Shown here piece by piece: positions 24,501-35,400 of a stretch of 64,000 nucleotides of DNA. The notes beneath the pieces were generated by a model. That model was not told the origin of the DNA. It searched no databases and saw nothing but the letters and a program-made list of their open reading frames with translations. Each line of letters begins with the position of its first letter. The first letter of the stretch is position 1. A program made the translations under genes and the position numbers. Origin of the DNA: Deuterostichococcus epilithicus (lineage: Eukaryota > Chlorophyta > Trebouxiophyceae > Prasiolales > Stichococcaceae); contig JAVTLE010000011.1 in assembly GCA_033439295.1 (NCBI GenBank), forward strand, positions 2,480,082 through 2,544,081. The letters run 5' to 3'.

Positions 24501-26951
24501 ACCAGTCGCTGTTGGGCAGCCCGTCAAGCGCTTTCGCCTTCCTGCAGGCGGCGTCATCAGCAGCTTCTCGGATTTCATACAAAGCAAGCAGCCGTCCATG
24601 GTGACGTCAGAAACGGGTGTCATGTCGGCACAGTATGCTGCCCACTCTAGAGGTGTTGTGATCGCTCTGCCGTTTCAAGCGGTGAGCTGTTCCTTCCATT
24701 CGGGGCATGCCAAAGACCTTCGGCCTTTGCTGGGTGTTGCTGTCTTGGAGTAAGAAGCTGGTGAGGAGGTGGGGAGGTCGGGCGCTCACGTCATGGGCTG
24801 CTCCACGATGTGAGACCATCCGTTGAAGCCGGCCTTGAGTGCCAGGCGGCCGCCCCCACGTGCCGGGCCCCACAGCCGGTTGTAGAACAGCTGGTTCGCC
24901 TGCCCCGCCGCCACCACGTCTGCAGTGTGAAGCATGGGCGCCTTTCGTTCAGGAAGCCTCTGTTGACAAGCAAATGCACCGTCGCACTCCATGCTTCAGG
25001 TGCTCCCCTCCGGTTCAGCGGGTCGGCACTGCCTGTCAGCGGCGGCGGCTGCATGGGCAAGGCTGCTTGGCACGAGGTGGGCAGGGCGCCCTGCATATGC
25101 CAAGGGCCAGCTTGTCGGCAGCTCCGCCTCGCGAGGCTTAGCGGGCGGCAGGCGGCACATGCACAGGCGGTCGCACTCACTCTTCGGGTGCGCAAAGACC
25201 GACTCGCCGCGCTGCGCCGCTGCCTCTGCCGCCTCACGAAACGCCGCAGCCGCCGCTTCCGCATCGTCCACTGGCGGCGCGCCATTGCTGCTGCCGGACT
25301 CCTCCCGCTCCTGCTCCGCCGCTAGACCCTCCAGCACATCCGCGATGTCCTCGGGCTGCGACGGCGGCGGCGCAGACTCTGCGCTTGCCTCCCCGCTGAC
25401 GCCAGCGCTGCTGCCACGGCTGCCGCTACTGCTGCTGCTGCTGTCTGCCTCTTCGACAGGCAGCATCTCGGATACCTGCATTGCATCCAAGTGTGAGGCT
25501 ACAAACCCTGCTAGGAGCTTCCATCAGCTGACTGCAGATGCAAGGCACAGGTCGCTTTGGCCGGAGCTCAAGCATCAGCCTGCCTCCCTGCACCGGATGT
25601 TCAGGCATGTCGCAGACATCTGCGGCTGCAAGCTACTTTGCCCACGCCGCATTTGTCGGATCGATGCCAGAGCCTTGCTGACGTCCTGCGCTGGCCACGC
25701 ACCCGCTTCGACAGGTTCTGATACTTTGTCTTCAGGCCGGAAAGGCGCTTTGCGCCCGCCGCGCTGCCCTCTGTCTGCTGCCTCACGAGCTCCTTCAGCG
25801 CCTCGTTCTCCACCTGCCACGGGAGAGGAGACCTGGCCTCAACGCTCCGCTACAGCCGACGCCAAGGTGCCACCATCCCTGAGCTCCAAACATCACAAGG
25901 GGCAGGCGGTGTATATGCAAGCCGCAGCAGCCGAGGTGCGACTGCCGGATGCAGCCTTGCGCGCCTGCGCTCGTTTCAGCTCCGTACGGCTGAGTCGCCG
26001 CTTGCCACGGCCACCTGCCCGCTGCCTCGAGGCAGCATCCGCCGCCGCCGCCGCCTCCAGGACCTCCTCCGTCGCGTGCGCCACCTCATCCTCTAGCCTG
26101 CAGATTGCGTATTGCACGTTCCACGACGATGTACGTCTCACTTGCTTGCACCTGTTGCAGGTAGTCTGGAACCGGATGCGACAGAAGTGAAAGCAGACAT
26201 GCCCTACTAGGTGCAGTGTAGTCGCGCGGCGGCGGACCTAGGACGCCAGGACGCCAGCCTGCAGGCCAACATCGAAGGCATGCAGACAGCACGGCAGCTT
26301 GGGGCTCGGTGCCAGGCTCACTTGTCGATGTCGACGCTGCTGGTGGCCCGCGCGTTGGCGGCAGCAGCCGCCTTCTCCTGCGCTAGGCGCTGCGCCAGCG
26401 CCCGCGCCGCCGAGATGCGTGCCGACACATCCGCCCTGCGGCGGTTGCATGCTGAGACTTGGGTCGAATGTCAATGATGCGGGATGCTGTGCACGCCTAA
26501 AAATGAGATTGACTCGAGCAGTGGTTGACGCAAGCACCAGAGAGGTTTCCATAGCATACCTTGCAGCCTCACGCTGCTCCACCGAGCTCAGCGACTGGCT
26601 GGCGGCATTGCCGCCGCCCCGGCGACGACTGGCCTTTGAGTCGCCACTGCCACGCCCGCCGCTGCGCCCGGCCGCTGCCGCCTGTGTTCGCCTGCGCGGA
26701 TCGGTTAGGCAGGCGGATGAGCCACGGCCATCCAGATAGGCGCATGTCATGAGGCTGATCAGCTTGCCGTCGGCATGAGCGTGCAGGCCCAGAGACCACA
26801 GTACAGCACGCTGCTGGTCATGCATTCACCTGCTGGCGGGGTTCAGCCGCGGCAGCGATGGCTGGTGTCGCGTCAGTCGGCGCTCTGCACCACGCTGCAT
26901 GCCCGTGGTCCCGATCGAGGCCACGGTCGACGCCAGCGGCGCTGCTGCCAT
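15595..26951 (-). CDS. SS3: Starch synthase III, plastid, with three CBM53 starch-binding domains
   Basis: About 27 exons, roughly 1,233 residues. Exon 1 (26951-26830) starts [12 protein letters not shown] and is a transit peptide. Exons 26691-25181 encode a low-complexity and coiled-coil region ([31 protein letters not shown]). CBM53 modules follow: one at 24919-24005 ([22 protein letters not shown]), one at 23038-21793 ([23 protein letters not shown]), one at 21378-20232 ([21 protein letters not shown]). The GT5 domain starts [11 protein letters not shown] (20408-20232) and continues [17 protein letters not shown] (19485-19302), [40 protein letters not shown] and [10 protein letters not shown]; the last exon is 15655-15595. 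It extends glucan chains from ADP-glucose in the plastid. Introns after 20232 and 17686 need GC donors. The joins between 26097 and 25703 are the least certain. Confidence 0.92.
16112..16156 (-). repeat. Donor-side copy of an SS3 exon end
   Basis: The real exon 16349-16191 ends with coding for [13 protein letters not shown] followed by a GT donor. About 78 bp further into the intron, a second copy reads [12 protein letters not shown] and is followed by GTGT at 16112. The copy is in the same frame relative to the first but is separated by non-coding sequence. Confidence 0.8.
16437..16474 (-). repeat. Acceptor-side copy of an SS3 exon start
   Basis: The real exon starts at 16349 (GTACGGCACGGTACCGGTG). 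A copy starting at 16474, 125 bp upstream in the intron, reads GTACGGCATGGTGCCGGTG and continues with about 80% identity for some 38 bp ([12 protein letters not shown] against [12 protein letters not shown]). The base pair before the copy is GG, so its acceptor AG is lost. Confidence 0.78.
19573..19616 (-). repeat. Acceptor-side copy of the SS3 VGGMGDV exon start
   Basis: The real catalytic exon begins at 19485 with [13 protein letters not shown]. At 19611, 126 bp upstream in the intron and after CGCAG, a copy would encode [13 protein letters not shown]. Identity is about 77% over 39 bases. It keeps a plausible acceptor and so could act as a decoy splice site. Confidence 0.78.
22411..22427 (+). 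repeat. Interstitial telomere-like repeat (TTTAGGG)n in SS3 intron
   Basis: AGGGTTTAGGGTTTAGG, about two and a half units of the plant/Chlorella telomere heptamer, immediately next to the donor of the exon ending at 22436. Shorter matches lie near 3858-3881, 20856-20867, 33239-33250, 48772-48785 and 57087-57098. Confidence 0.9.
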
Positions 26952-28160
26952 GCTGCCTGCACAGAGCTGACCCGATGAGCCCGTCAAGACAAGAATCTTG
27001 AAGCAAGCCTGGCAGCACGAAGCCTGATGAACGCCTGCAAGATGCCCCCATCGCCAAATTTGCATGCGGCGCACACGGCACCAGACAAACGAACGGAGGT
27101 CAGCCGTTGGCTGACCGCCAGCGCCTCGGAGATCGAGCAGCTTTGAAGAACTCGCATAACACTTATTTGCTTGCCAAGCGTTCACGGAAGGGGCCGATCA
27201 CCGTATGACACCCACGGTCGCCGGGACTCGCTGATCCTGGTTAGCGATGCTCACCTGGCCAGATTTCACGATAGATGATGTGGATCACATTCGGGGCTGC
27301 ATGTTTGTATTGCAGGCGCAATCACGAACGAGACTGGTGCAGCGCTGCAGCTAGCGCGACTCCGTAAGTTGGAAGCGATCCTGAGCTACTGCAGCTGCAG
27401 TGATCGCGGGAGTGGTTTCAGCACAAGGTCGCTACTCGCACAGCAGCACCGTTTGACAATATTCCGCCAAAAACATGCGAGCAGACTGGATGTGGGTATG
27501 TGGCCGGGCCTCAAGCCCCTTTGCCGCCGAAACGAATCGGCGGCAATTGCTGAGTGGGGCCAAGCGGGTGAGCCACCAGCGCAATTTCCAGGTGCAGCTC
27601 CAGAATGTGCCATCGCAAGTGAACTCCCTCCCGTCCAGGACTCTATTCCTACTTTGCGCACACTCGGCGCTGATCAGAAACGCTCGGTAAATCGTCCCGC
27701 ATTGAGGTGTCGAACCGGCCGATGAGCAGTCGTCAAACACATCCTGCTGAACGAGGTCGTCAGCGCAATGTGTGACTCATAACGTGCAACTAGATCGCCT
27801 GGGGTCGATTTGCAGCAGCGACTCCGCGTCTGCCAGGCTCGCTGCGACGAGTACCGAGGCGCTGACAAGGTAGCCTCGGCGCCAGGTTATTTGCAGCTCG
27901 ACAGCAGGGGCCCTCGTCGCGGAGGCACATGCTTGGTCAGAGTCGTTGCATGCAGAGCAGCCATGCCTTGCCGGGCTGCAGGGCGTCCGGTAGCCAGATG
28001 CCGGGCTACGTGTGCATGGCACAGTTCCGTTTGTCGCCCGCGAGGAGCTTGGCAACGTGCTCGCACAGGTGGCTCCCGTCACTCGATATGCTGTCTGCAA
28101 TGCTCATGCGTGATGCATGTGATGTTGCTGACCAGCAGAAAGCATGCGGTTGCCGCTGAC
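26952..28160. other. Divergent intergenic region between SS3 and the SRPBCC gene
   Basis: About 1.2 kb that must hold both promoters. No protein motif or repeat stands out on either strand. Confidence 0.5.
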
Positions 28161-30174
28161 ATGGCGCTTGCCTCGTGCCACAGGCTCCACTGGCTGGCGC
28201 CACTGATGTGCAGTCAGCTGCGCTTACAACCGGCCACCCTAAGCCGCGCTGGTACAGCTGGCAGGCTTGCGGCTGTGGCGCGGCCTTATGTCAGCATGCT
28301 CGGCAGCTCCCGCCGCAGCGTCCGCGCCAGGCGCCTGCGCAGCCATCCAGTCCCTCAAGCAGCCATTGAAGCGTAAGTGCAGGTTGCTGAGAGCATCTCG
28401 ATTCTCAGATCGTTTGACTGCGTTGGCAAAGCCTTGGCATGCCAGCGAAAGCTCGAAATGGCAGGAGCATATGCTCCCAGTGCGCCTGCGGCTGTCTCCT
28501 GATGATCTGTTGCGATGTGGTCAGGGAGGAGCGGACTACAGACAGCGGCGACCTGGCACGCCTCGATGGCCTGGAGCTGGAGCATGCGGCCTCTGTGCGC
28601 CTCGTCAGTGTCAAGGTGAGGTTTGGATGGCAATCTTGGCAGAGGCTGCAGCTCAGTTGGTCGCAGTGCACATGAGCCGGCTCGAGCGCCGCCGCAGGCA
28701 GGCTTGTTCATGAACGGGGCGGTTCCGGGTGTGCTTTATGGTATGATGCATGACACAGCACATCCAGTTTGCTGACGTGTGGCGGACCGTCTGGAAAGCT
28801 CGTGTGCTGATGCGCCGATTGCAGCGCACTCGCGCTGGATGGGAATGCCCCGCTGCGGTCGCAAACTCGAGACACATCAAGCCGCGGTGCCTCTTCTCTG
28901 GAACGTCAACTAACCTGCCTGGGGTAATGTGCCCGCAGAGGGGCGAGTACACAGTGGAGGGCAGGATGGACAGCGCAGCACCGGCGGACGCCGTTTACGA
29001 ACTGCTAGCAGACTATGAGCGAGTTGCGGACGTGTTCAGCAACGTGCTGCAGTCGTCGACATACCGCAATGCCGGCGCCAGCACACGCCTGCAGCAGGTG
29101 GCGCTCAGTCCGCACGCACACAATTGAGACTGCGTGTCCAGGCAGGGCCGCACTGCGTCGCCGCGTCACAGTCACACGACCCTGCATATTCGGCTGTGGC
29201 GGGCATTTTTTCTCAGGATGTAGGCTGCTGGCACGGTGCAGGATCTGCACAGCACATTGCAATGCCGGCACACATAGTACAAGATACGCACGCCACCTTG
29301 CCCTGTGCGTTTGGGAGTGCCAGACCTACATTGTGCCAGCGCCTGTTCAGGTGTGCCGGTGGGAGTTCCTGGTGTTTTCCGGGAAATTTCCGCTGGAGCT
29401 GACAGTGGCAGAGCGCGCAGAGCAGCGGGTCCTAACCTTCAGCCTGGCCTCCTCCCCCTTCATGCGCAGCTTCCAAGGCACCTGGCAGGTGGGTCGGGGT
29501 CAGGCGTATTGGCAGACCTGCAGCACAGCAGACCTGCAGCCTCCGTGCTGCGGGGGCCACTCTCGTGAGCTGGGCCCTTCTGTTTGGCAGCTGCGCAGCT
29601 GTTCGATCGAGCTGCAGAGACTTGCCTGGGCAGCGCAGGACCCGACATGCAATTGCGCACAGCTCTCGGGGCATATCTACGACGGCTCATTGGCACTGCA
29701 GCAGCCCAATCTGGGAGATCAGCAAATATAGCGAGGACATGTCGGGCATTGGTGTGACAGGCGCTGGCACCGCTGCGGATGCTGCTTGATGGCCACCGAA
29801 ACCTCTGAGACTCCGCGCGAACAGGTGGACGAGCGGCCGGAGGGCGGCTGCACAGTGCACCACTCGATGGCCGTCACGCCGACACTGGCGCCGCCGCGAG
29901 CGCTGACATTTTACACTCGTCGTGTCTTCGAACGCCAGGTACTTCGTGCTTGACGATTCGTGATGCAAGTGCGTGTGCTATACTGTCTAGCCTAGCCCGC
30001 ATGGCTGCAGAGCAACGCACATCTTAGGGCGGGCACTTAATGTCAGGCCAGGTTCTTAGCCTAGCTTACTGTTGGGCGATTGCTCAGAACTCGCAGAATG
30101 TCAGCTCATGTGATGGCGCACAGGTGGCGACCATTATGGAGGACCTGGCACGGGCAGTTGCGACCGAGGTGTAA
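28161..30174 (+). CDS. Plastid-targeted SRPBCC / polyketide cyclase-like lipid-transport family protein
   Basis: Six exons in phase: 28161-28372, 28525-28615, 28939-29097, 29351-29488, 29825-29938, 30124-30174 (TAA); 254 residues. The Met at 28161 opens MALASCHRLHWLAPL, an Arg-rich, acid-poor leader of about 70 residues typical of a plastid transit peptide. The Met at 28296 is an alternative start. The core reads SAAPADAVYELLADYERVAD, VFSNVLQSST, WEFLVFSGKFPLELTVAE, FMRSFQGTWQ, GGCTVHHSMAVTPTLAPP and ends with the helix VATIMEDLARAVATEV. This is the helix-grip layout of COQ10/polyketide-cyclase-type START proteins, which bind hydrophobic ligands in a cavity. Plants have related chloroplast proteins of unknown ligand. 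The family call is firm at fold level; substrate and process are unknown. Confidence 0.82.
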
Positions 30175-30827
30175 TAGCAGCATGTCTGATATGTGACGAT
30201 TTAGCTTGCGGCCAAGCTGGGCATTAGCGAGGCGTCCTAGCCAACCTGCCAAATGCTCCTGTGCAGCAGAGCACGGGGAATAGCAGGGTAGTCAGTCACG
30301 GTTCTAGACTCCAAGCAGCAGAAAGCGAGGCGTTGTTACAGGTCGCCGTTTAGTTTGCACATGGGATCCATGTTTGCGTCTACTCACTGCCATCCCTGAA
30401 GCGATCTGTGTGCCCTGACCGATGGCACGAATATTTTTGGCTCCCAACTGTCACACTCGTAGTATTTTGTTCTCACAAAATTCATGCAATGCTTGGGTAT
30501 AATAACGTGATGTGTGTTAAGCCAGACAAGAGTTGTTCGCAAGTCAACGAAGTGCACCATTTTACCCTCAACTCCTGAGGGTGAATGTGCCAGAAGCCAG
30601 ATGGTCTGGCACGTTCAGCAGCCGTAGCATGAGGACTTGGCACAGCAGTAGTGCAGCATCATGCTCAACTTTCACACCGCAGCATTTCGATTTGCATACC
30701 TTCTCGACAAAGCTCACAAAGCCTATGCGGCTTTGTTCGAGCGACTTCCGTATACAAGAATTCTTGTTCGAATCTTGTTCGAATTCGAATCACCAAGCGA
30801 CAGGCTCAGATCCTCCCTTCGAGCCTA
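30175..30827. other. Intergenic region between convergent genes
   Basis: The SRPBCC gene (+) and the TUDOR-like gene (-) both end here, so it holds two 3' UTRs. It is more AT-rich than its surroundings. No coding motif is seen. Confidence 0.5.
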
Positions 30828-31709
30828 CTACTTGCCCGTCTCCACCTTCTCATTCTTCGGCACTTCTTCACCGTCCCTGAACACATGCAGCTCCGAGGCC
30901 TTCTTGATGACGGGATTGCCGCCGTCTGGCCTGCCCACCTGCAAAAAGCAGCAGCAACATCGCGTTGCAAAGTTTGAATCCAGTATGTGTTGTTCGGCAA
31001 CAGAAGGGTATGGCGTGTCGCGCCATCCAGTCGGGCAGCCAATGTTGGAGGAGTGTCAGGCCTGGGAGGCATGTAATTAACATCCTGTGCGGGTTTCATT
31101 ATGAGCGGTCATACCTTCACTGCAGGGTTGTCCTCATCTCCTTTGCGAGTGATGGTCTTGCCTTTGCTCTGAATCTGAGCATCATCCGGCACAACCTGCA
31201 TGCCAACAGGGAGGCTTGTGTATGGCCACTACGTGCGGCGCAAAGGTGGCTATTGTATGTGGTTGGTGGGTGGTTACATGCTTGGACTTCCGAGTGGACC
31301 AGAGGATGCAGCTGCCAGCAGTAGGTTCGGACCTCTTCAACCTCGCCCTCTGCATGGCTCTTGCCCTGCATTCAAACCGTGCAGCAGAAGTGAGCATGTC
31401 ATTCGTTTCTGACGCTGGCACCCAGTAGCAAAACCAGCACTGTAAGTCATGTTATGCATTGCGCCTGTGCAAGATGTTGAATGATCACGGGGCAGAGCAA
31501 ACACACAGCTGGAACAACGCATCACCCAGTTCCATCTGCATGAGTACACGACTAGAGTTAACAGCAGACTAGACGCGAAAAGGTGACACATGAGACAGTC
31601 CAAGGGATCGTGTGGTGTACAGCACCGATGTGCAAGGCAGGTCGACGAGTCTGCACCCGACTTTGTCGCCCTCCTCAGGAATGACCTCAGGCGCCTTCTT
31701 GGGTGCCAT
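30828..31709 (-). CDS. Small TUDOR-like protein (DUF2945 / hypervirulence-associated TUDOR type)
   Basis: Five exons in exact phase: 31709-31657, 31535-31526, 31365-31333, 31195-31115, 30938-30828; 95 residues. It starts MAPKKAPEVIPEEGDKVGWN, then GKSHAEGEVEE, KGKTITRKGDEDNPAVKV, GNPVIKKASELHVF, and ends NEKVETGK. The order GDKV-W-W-G..GxV, GKTI....D.PAV and the closing K.S.L match the small SH3-like DUF2945 domain found in fungi, bacteria and plants. The second exon is only 10 nt (ATGGAACTGG). It supplies the WNW that the fold needs and restores the frame between phase 2 and phase 0. The protein is charged and has no signal peptide or membrane span. Function is unknown. Confidence 0.78.
31526..31535 (-). 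other. 10-nt microexon of the TUDOR-like gene
   Basis: On the minus strand the site reads CATGCAG, then ATGGAACTGG, then GTGATG. Skipping it would shift the frame between the exons ending 31657 and starting 31365. Including it gives VGWNWGKSHAEG, which fits the family pattern. Confidence 0.75.
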
Positions 31710-32453
31710 TTTGCTGATGTGTCTGCTAAACCTCGTCCGCAAGCTGCACTTGCCAACAGGCTGCACGTGCCTACTCCGAAAGAAAACCGCTCCGAACTGC
31801 GACAGCTTGCAAGTCGTTGGGCAAGTCAGTCCGAGAAAGATACTTTGATCTGCTGCGGCAGCTGGGAATCGCAGTGGTCTCAGACTCAGAACTGTCGATG
31901 AGGATCCGTGACGTGTGAAGTCTCGGAAGGGCCACGCCCCCCGCCGCTGGAAGCCCAGCCGAAGTTGCATTATTATTTGCCCTCTTCTGATGGGGTCTAC
32001 TCCATTGTGTCAGGCGTGTGTTCTTGGAAACTTATTGCTAAGGATATACAAACACATCATGCAAAGTCCTCGATCAGCATGAGACGAAAGGACACATGAG
32101 GGTAATCAGCAGCACTCGTAGAGTCGCAGCTGCGGACGCAGACGCTGCATAGAGACGATCCGTCGTTGGGCCATCGCGCGGAGGGATGTCGTGAGTGCGG
32201 CCAGTGGTGCAATCGTTGTCAAAATGGCTGCCTCTCGAGCAGCTTCAATCAAAGAATCTGAAGCCGCTGCTCGCTGCTGTGCCTCGTACTTGCATCGCGG
32301 CTGCGCGGGACCTGGTGCCGGGCGTGCACGCGGAGCATTGCTGCCGCCGCGGCGCCTTCCCAGCACTCAGAGCAGGCAGTATCCCAGGGATTCCTTTCTG
32401 CAGTATCCCAGGGATTCCTTTCTGCCAGGCCCAGCCCACACCCAGCCACCGAG
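31710..32453. other. Short intergenic region downstream of OGDH, upstream of the TUDOR-like gene
   Basis: Both flanking genes are on the minus strand. A minus-strand open frame at 32366-32106 (SLIEAAREAAILTTIAPLAA) looks somewhat protein-like, but has no homologous motif and no clear splice partner, so it is not called. A perfect 24-bp tandem duplication sits at 32377-32424. Confidence 0.45.
32377..32424. repeat. Perfect 24-bp tandem duplication
   Basis: The unit CAGTATCCCAGGGATTCCTT followed by TCTG occurs twice back to back with no mismatch, about 30 bp beyond the OGDH stop codon. The lack of divergence suggests a recent event. Confidence 0.95.
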
Positions 32454-35400
32454 TCACTGGTCGTCCTTGCCGCCCTGCTGCGTCTCCAGCTCCATGTTCA
32501 GGTCCGACTGCTCCGGCGGCTCTGCCGAGAGCCCCTGCCGGTCCTCCCGCAGCCTGTCGCCCGTGAACTCCTGTCATTGCATGGAACACAACACCGTGAC
32601 ACCATGGATCGGGCGTCTGTTTTGTTGAACGCGAAAACACCTGTCGCCCGCAAGGTCCTGCGCAGAAAGCCAGTTCGCGCGAGGTCAGGGTTTGAGGAAA
32701 TGCGGGGCCGCAGCAGCAAGCCAGGTGGCCCACAGCAAGCATATACAAGAACAAGGGGAGCGGCAGTCTGCATATTGCCTCGATCCACACAGTGACAGGA
32801 CATTCAGGGAGGCGAACACATCACGCAGCGGTCAATCCCAACTGCCTTGTGCTATTCTGCATGGAAAGAAGGGCTTGCACCACTCCAATCAGAATGTACA
32901 AGGCGACGACCGGTCCATGTCCAAAGGGTGGAAAGCGTGCCAGGTTGAGGGCGTCGTCAACGAGTGCTTTCTGCTCCTCGGCGTGCACCGAGGCGAAGCC
33001 GGCGGCGGGCGACGCCGAGGGCCCCCGCCCAGCGTACGGCAGGTGCGGCGGGATCTTCCAGCCCTTCAGCAGCAGCACGGGCACAGTCGGGACACAGCAA
33101 TGCAGCAGGCCAGCAGCTGCAGCCGCCATCGTTCGGAGCGCCAGCATCGCTCAGAAGCAGGCAACCCTGGAGCCGCGAACACTTCATGACGCACGCCTAT
33201 GCGGGAGGACGACCGCGACAGCGATGGACCCTACCATCCACCCTAAACCCAGTATAGCGCACTGGGATGCGCTGCAGTGGAGAGCATCAGCCGCAACACA
33301 GGTCAGGATCCCAGACATGATTGCAAGGTTGAACTGCGCCGCACCTCGTGGCGCATGCAGGTCTCGATGCGCGGCGACACATGGTTGAAGGCGCCCATGT
33401 TGAGCGGCTCCTCTTGCACCCACATCAGCTGTGCGTTGGGGTACCGCCGCAGCTCCCGCATCATCAGGTCGAAGGGGAAGGGCGCCAGCTGCGGCACAGG
33501 ACGCTGCGTGTCAGTGCACATGCGGCGGGTGCGCTGGTCTCTGCTCCTCACAGGGGGTGCCAGAGCACCAGACGCAACAGGGTTGGGGGGGGTTTGGTGC
33601 AGCGAGCGCCACCACACCCTCATCCCGCAGGTCCGTCGCAGGGGCATGCGGCCAGCAAGAATAGTGCTTGAGAGGTGCAGCAGAGCATTGCTGATGCGTG
33701 TGCAGGCTTGGGGCGCGCACACAGGGCTGTGGCACAGATGGCTCACCTGCTCGAAGCGGATGATGGCGATGTCTGACTGCAGCCCCTTCTCGGCGCGTGC
33801 CTTGTTGAGATCATAGTACACTTTGCCGCTGCACATAAGTAGGCGCTTCACGCCCGGCTCCTGCGGCGGGTTGGGGCTCCTGCAACAAGGTAGAGATGTT
33901 GAAGAGGCGCCAGGGATATCCGGGTGGGTTAAGAGCACGGCACCTTGCCACTGCATGTGAGCCCACAACATGCCCGGCTCCTGTGGACAGCCCTACGACC
34001 CTCCGATTGGGGCTCACATGGCTCCTGCACTGGATGAGGCTGAGCACATGCAGCACTGAGGCACCAGCGGCGCTCTTGCTTACACGAAGGTCAGGCACAT
34101 GGTTCTGGCTCCGACTCCTGTCAGCACCAAGTAGTGGAGCACCTGGGCAACACGCCAGGGGCGCCTCGGGCGTACACGGTGCCCTCACTGGCATGAGGCT
34201 GGGGTCACACCACCTGAATGACCGGCCCTGAGCATGTTCCCCACCTGTCGCAGACGGCTTCGTCCATGATGAGGCGCTTGAAGCGGACGCCGATGATGCC
34301 CTTGTCGTCGGGCACCTCATCGAACTCGGCGAGCGGCGACTTGCACTCCGGGTGGCGCAGCAGGTTCTTGGGCGACATCACGATGAGCGGCTTGCGGAAT
34401 TGCCGGTGGATCTGCCCGGGGACAGGGCGGGCAGCGGCTTCAGAGGGGCACATCGCAGCACAAGGTGCCGCGGCATCGAGGGGCTTGCTGCCAGGTGCAG
34501 AATGCGACCCGGGTGACATCGCGCAGGCTGACTCCGCATAAGCATGCCGCCTGGCTGCAGAGCCTCGCAGCATCTGTGCGCAGGAGCCCACGCCATGCAA
34601 GTGAAGCAGCAGACACACGAGACCTCACCTGGCGGCGCAGGACATGGAAGTAGTTGGCGGGCGTCGTGCAGTTGACGACCGCCCAATTGGTGGTCTGCAT
34701 CTGGGAGCCGAGGTGGCCGCCGGACAGCCACTTGGACTCATCGATGTCCGGCAGCTGGTAGGGGTCCTCGTCGACGGCTTGCAGGAAGCGCTCCAGGCGG
34801 CCGCTGCTGTGCTCCGGACCCTGCAGCAGGGGTGGCGGTCAGACATATGAGTCAAGTTGCAAGCAAGAGGGGGGGCTGTCAGTGGCAGCGGTCCTCGCCG
34901 CAGTCCTGCAGGAGACGCATCAAACAGGAGCTGGATGGTGCAGTAAACCCTGCGGCGGCGGGGTTCATGTACAGGAAAAGACCTCAAATATGCGGCATGC
35001 AGAGTTGGCTGGGTCGCCATTCAAGCACTCTGGCTTGAAGGTCGCTGAACCGAAAGTGCGACAGCAAGTTCCACTCGCATAGTTCAGCAGGCCGACAACA
35101 ACGGTCAGGCTGCAGCCCTGCCGTGGGCTTGCAACTTGTGCTCTACCAATGGCAGACACCAGGATCAGTGGCCGGATGCGGGCATGTTGCGGCAGGCTGC
35201 ATGCAGCCTGCTTCCTATCGGTGTCGATATCTGACGGGCAGGGCTCACTGCCGCCAAGTCGCATCACTCCCGTCCAAGGATTGGAGGGTCCATGAACCAA
35301 GCGGAGATTCACGCGCAGGAGCCTTGTGTTTCGCACAAACTTATCGACACAGTTTTGCCGGCTGGCGCTGTTCTGCTGCTCTAGCTTGGCCGACACTCAA

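Noticed and set aside
24991-26190. 399-codon plus-strand frame across the SS3 N-terminal exons
   Set aside because: Shadow of the minus-strand SS3 exons, which have consistent splice phases and coiled-coil sequence.
29255-29285. Possible echo of an SRPBCC exon end (GCAATGCCGGC)
   Set aside because: Shared stretch is only 11 bp and flanks do not align; likely chance.
32106-32366. Minus-strand frame with AREAAILTTIAPLAALTTSL
   Set aside because: Possible amphipathic or hydrophobic segment, but without supporting splice structure or homology; it could be 3' UTR of OGDH.
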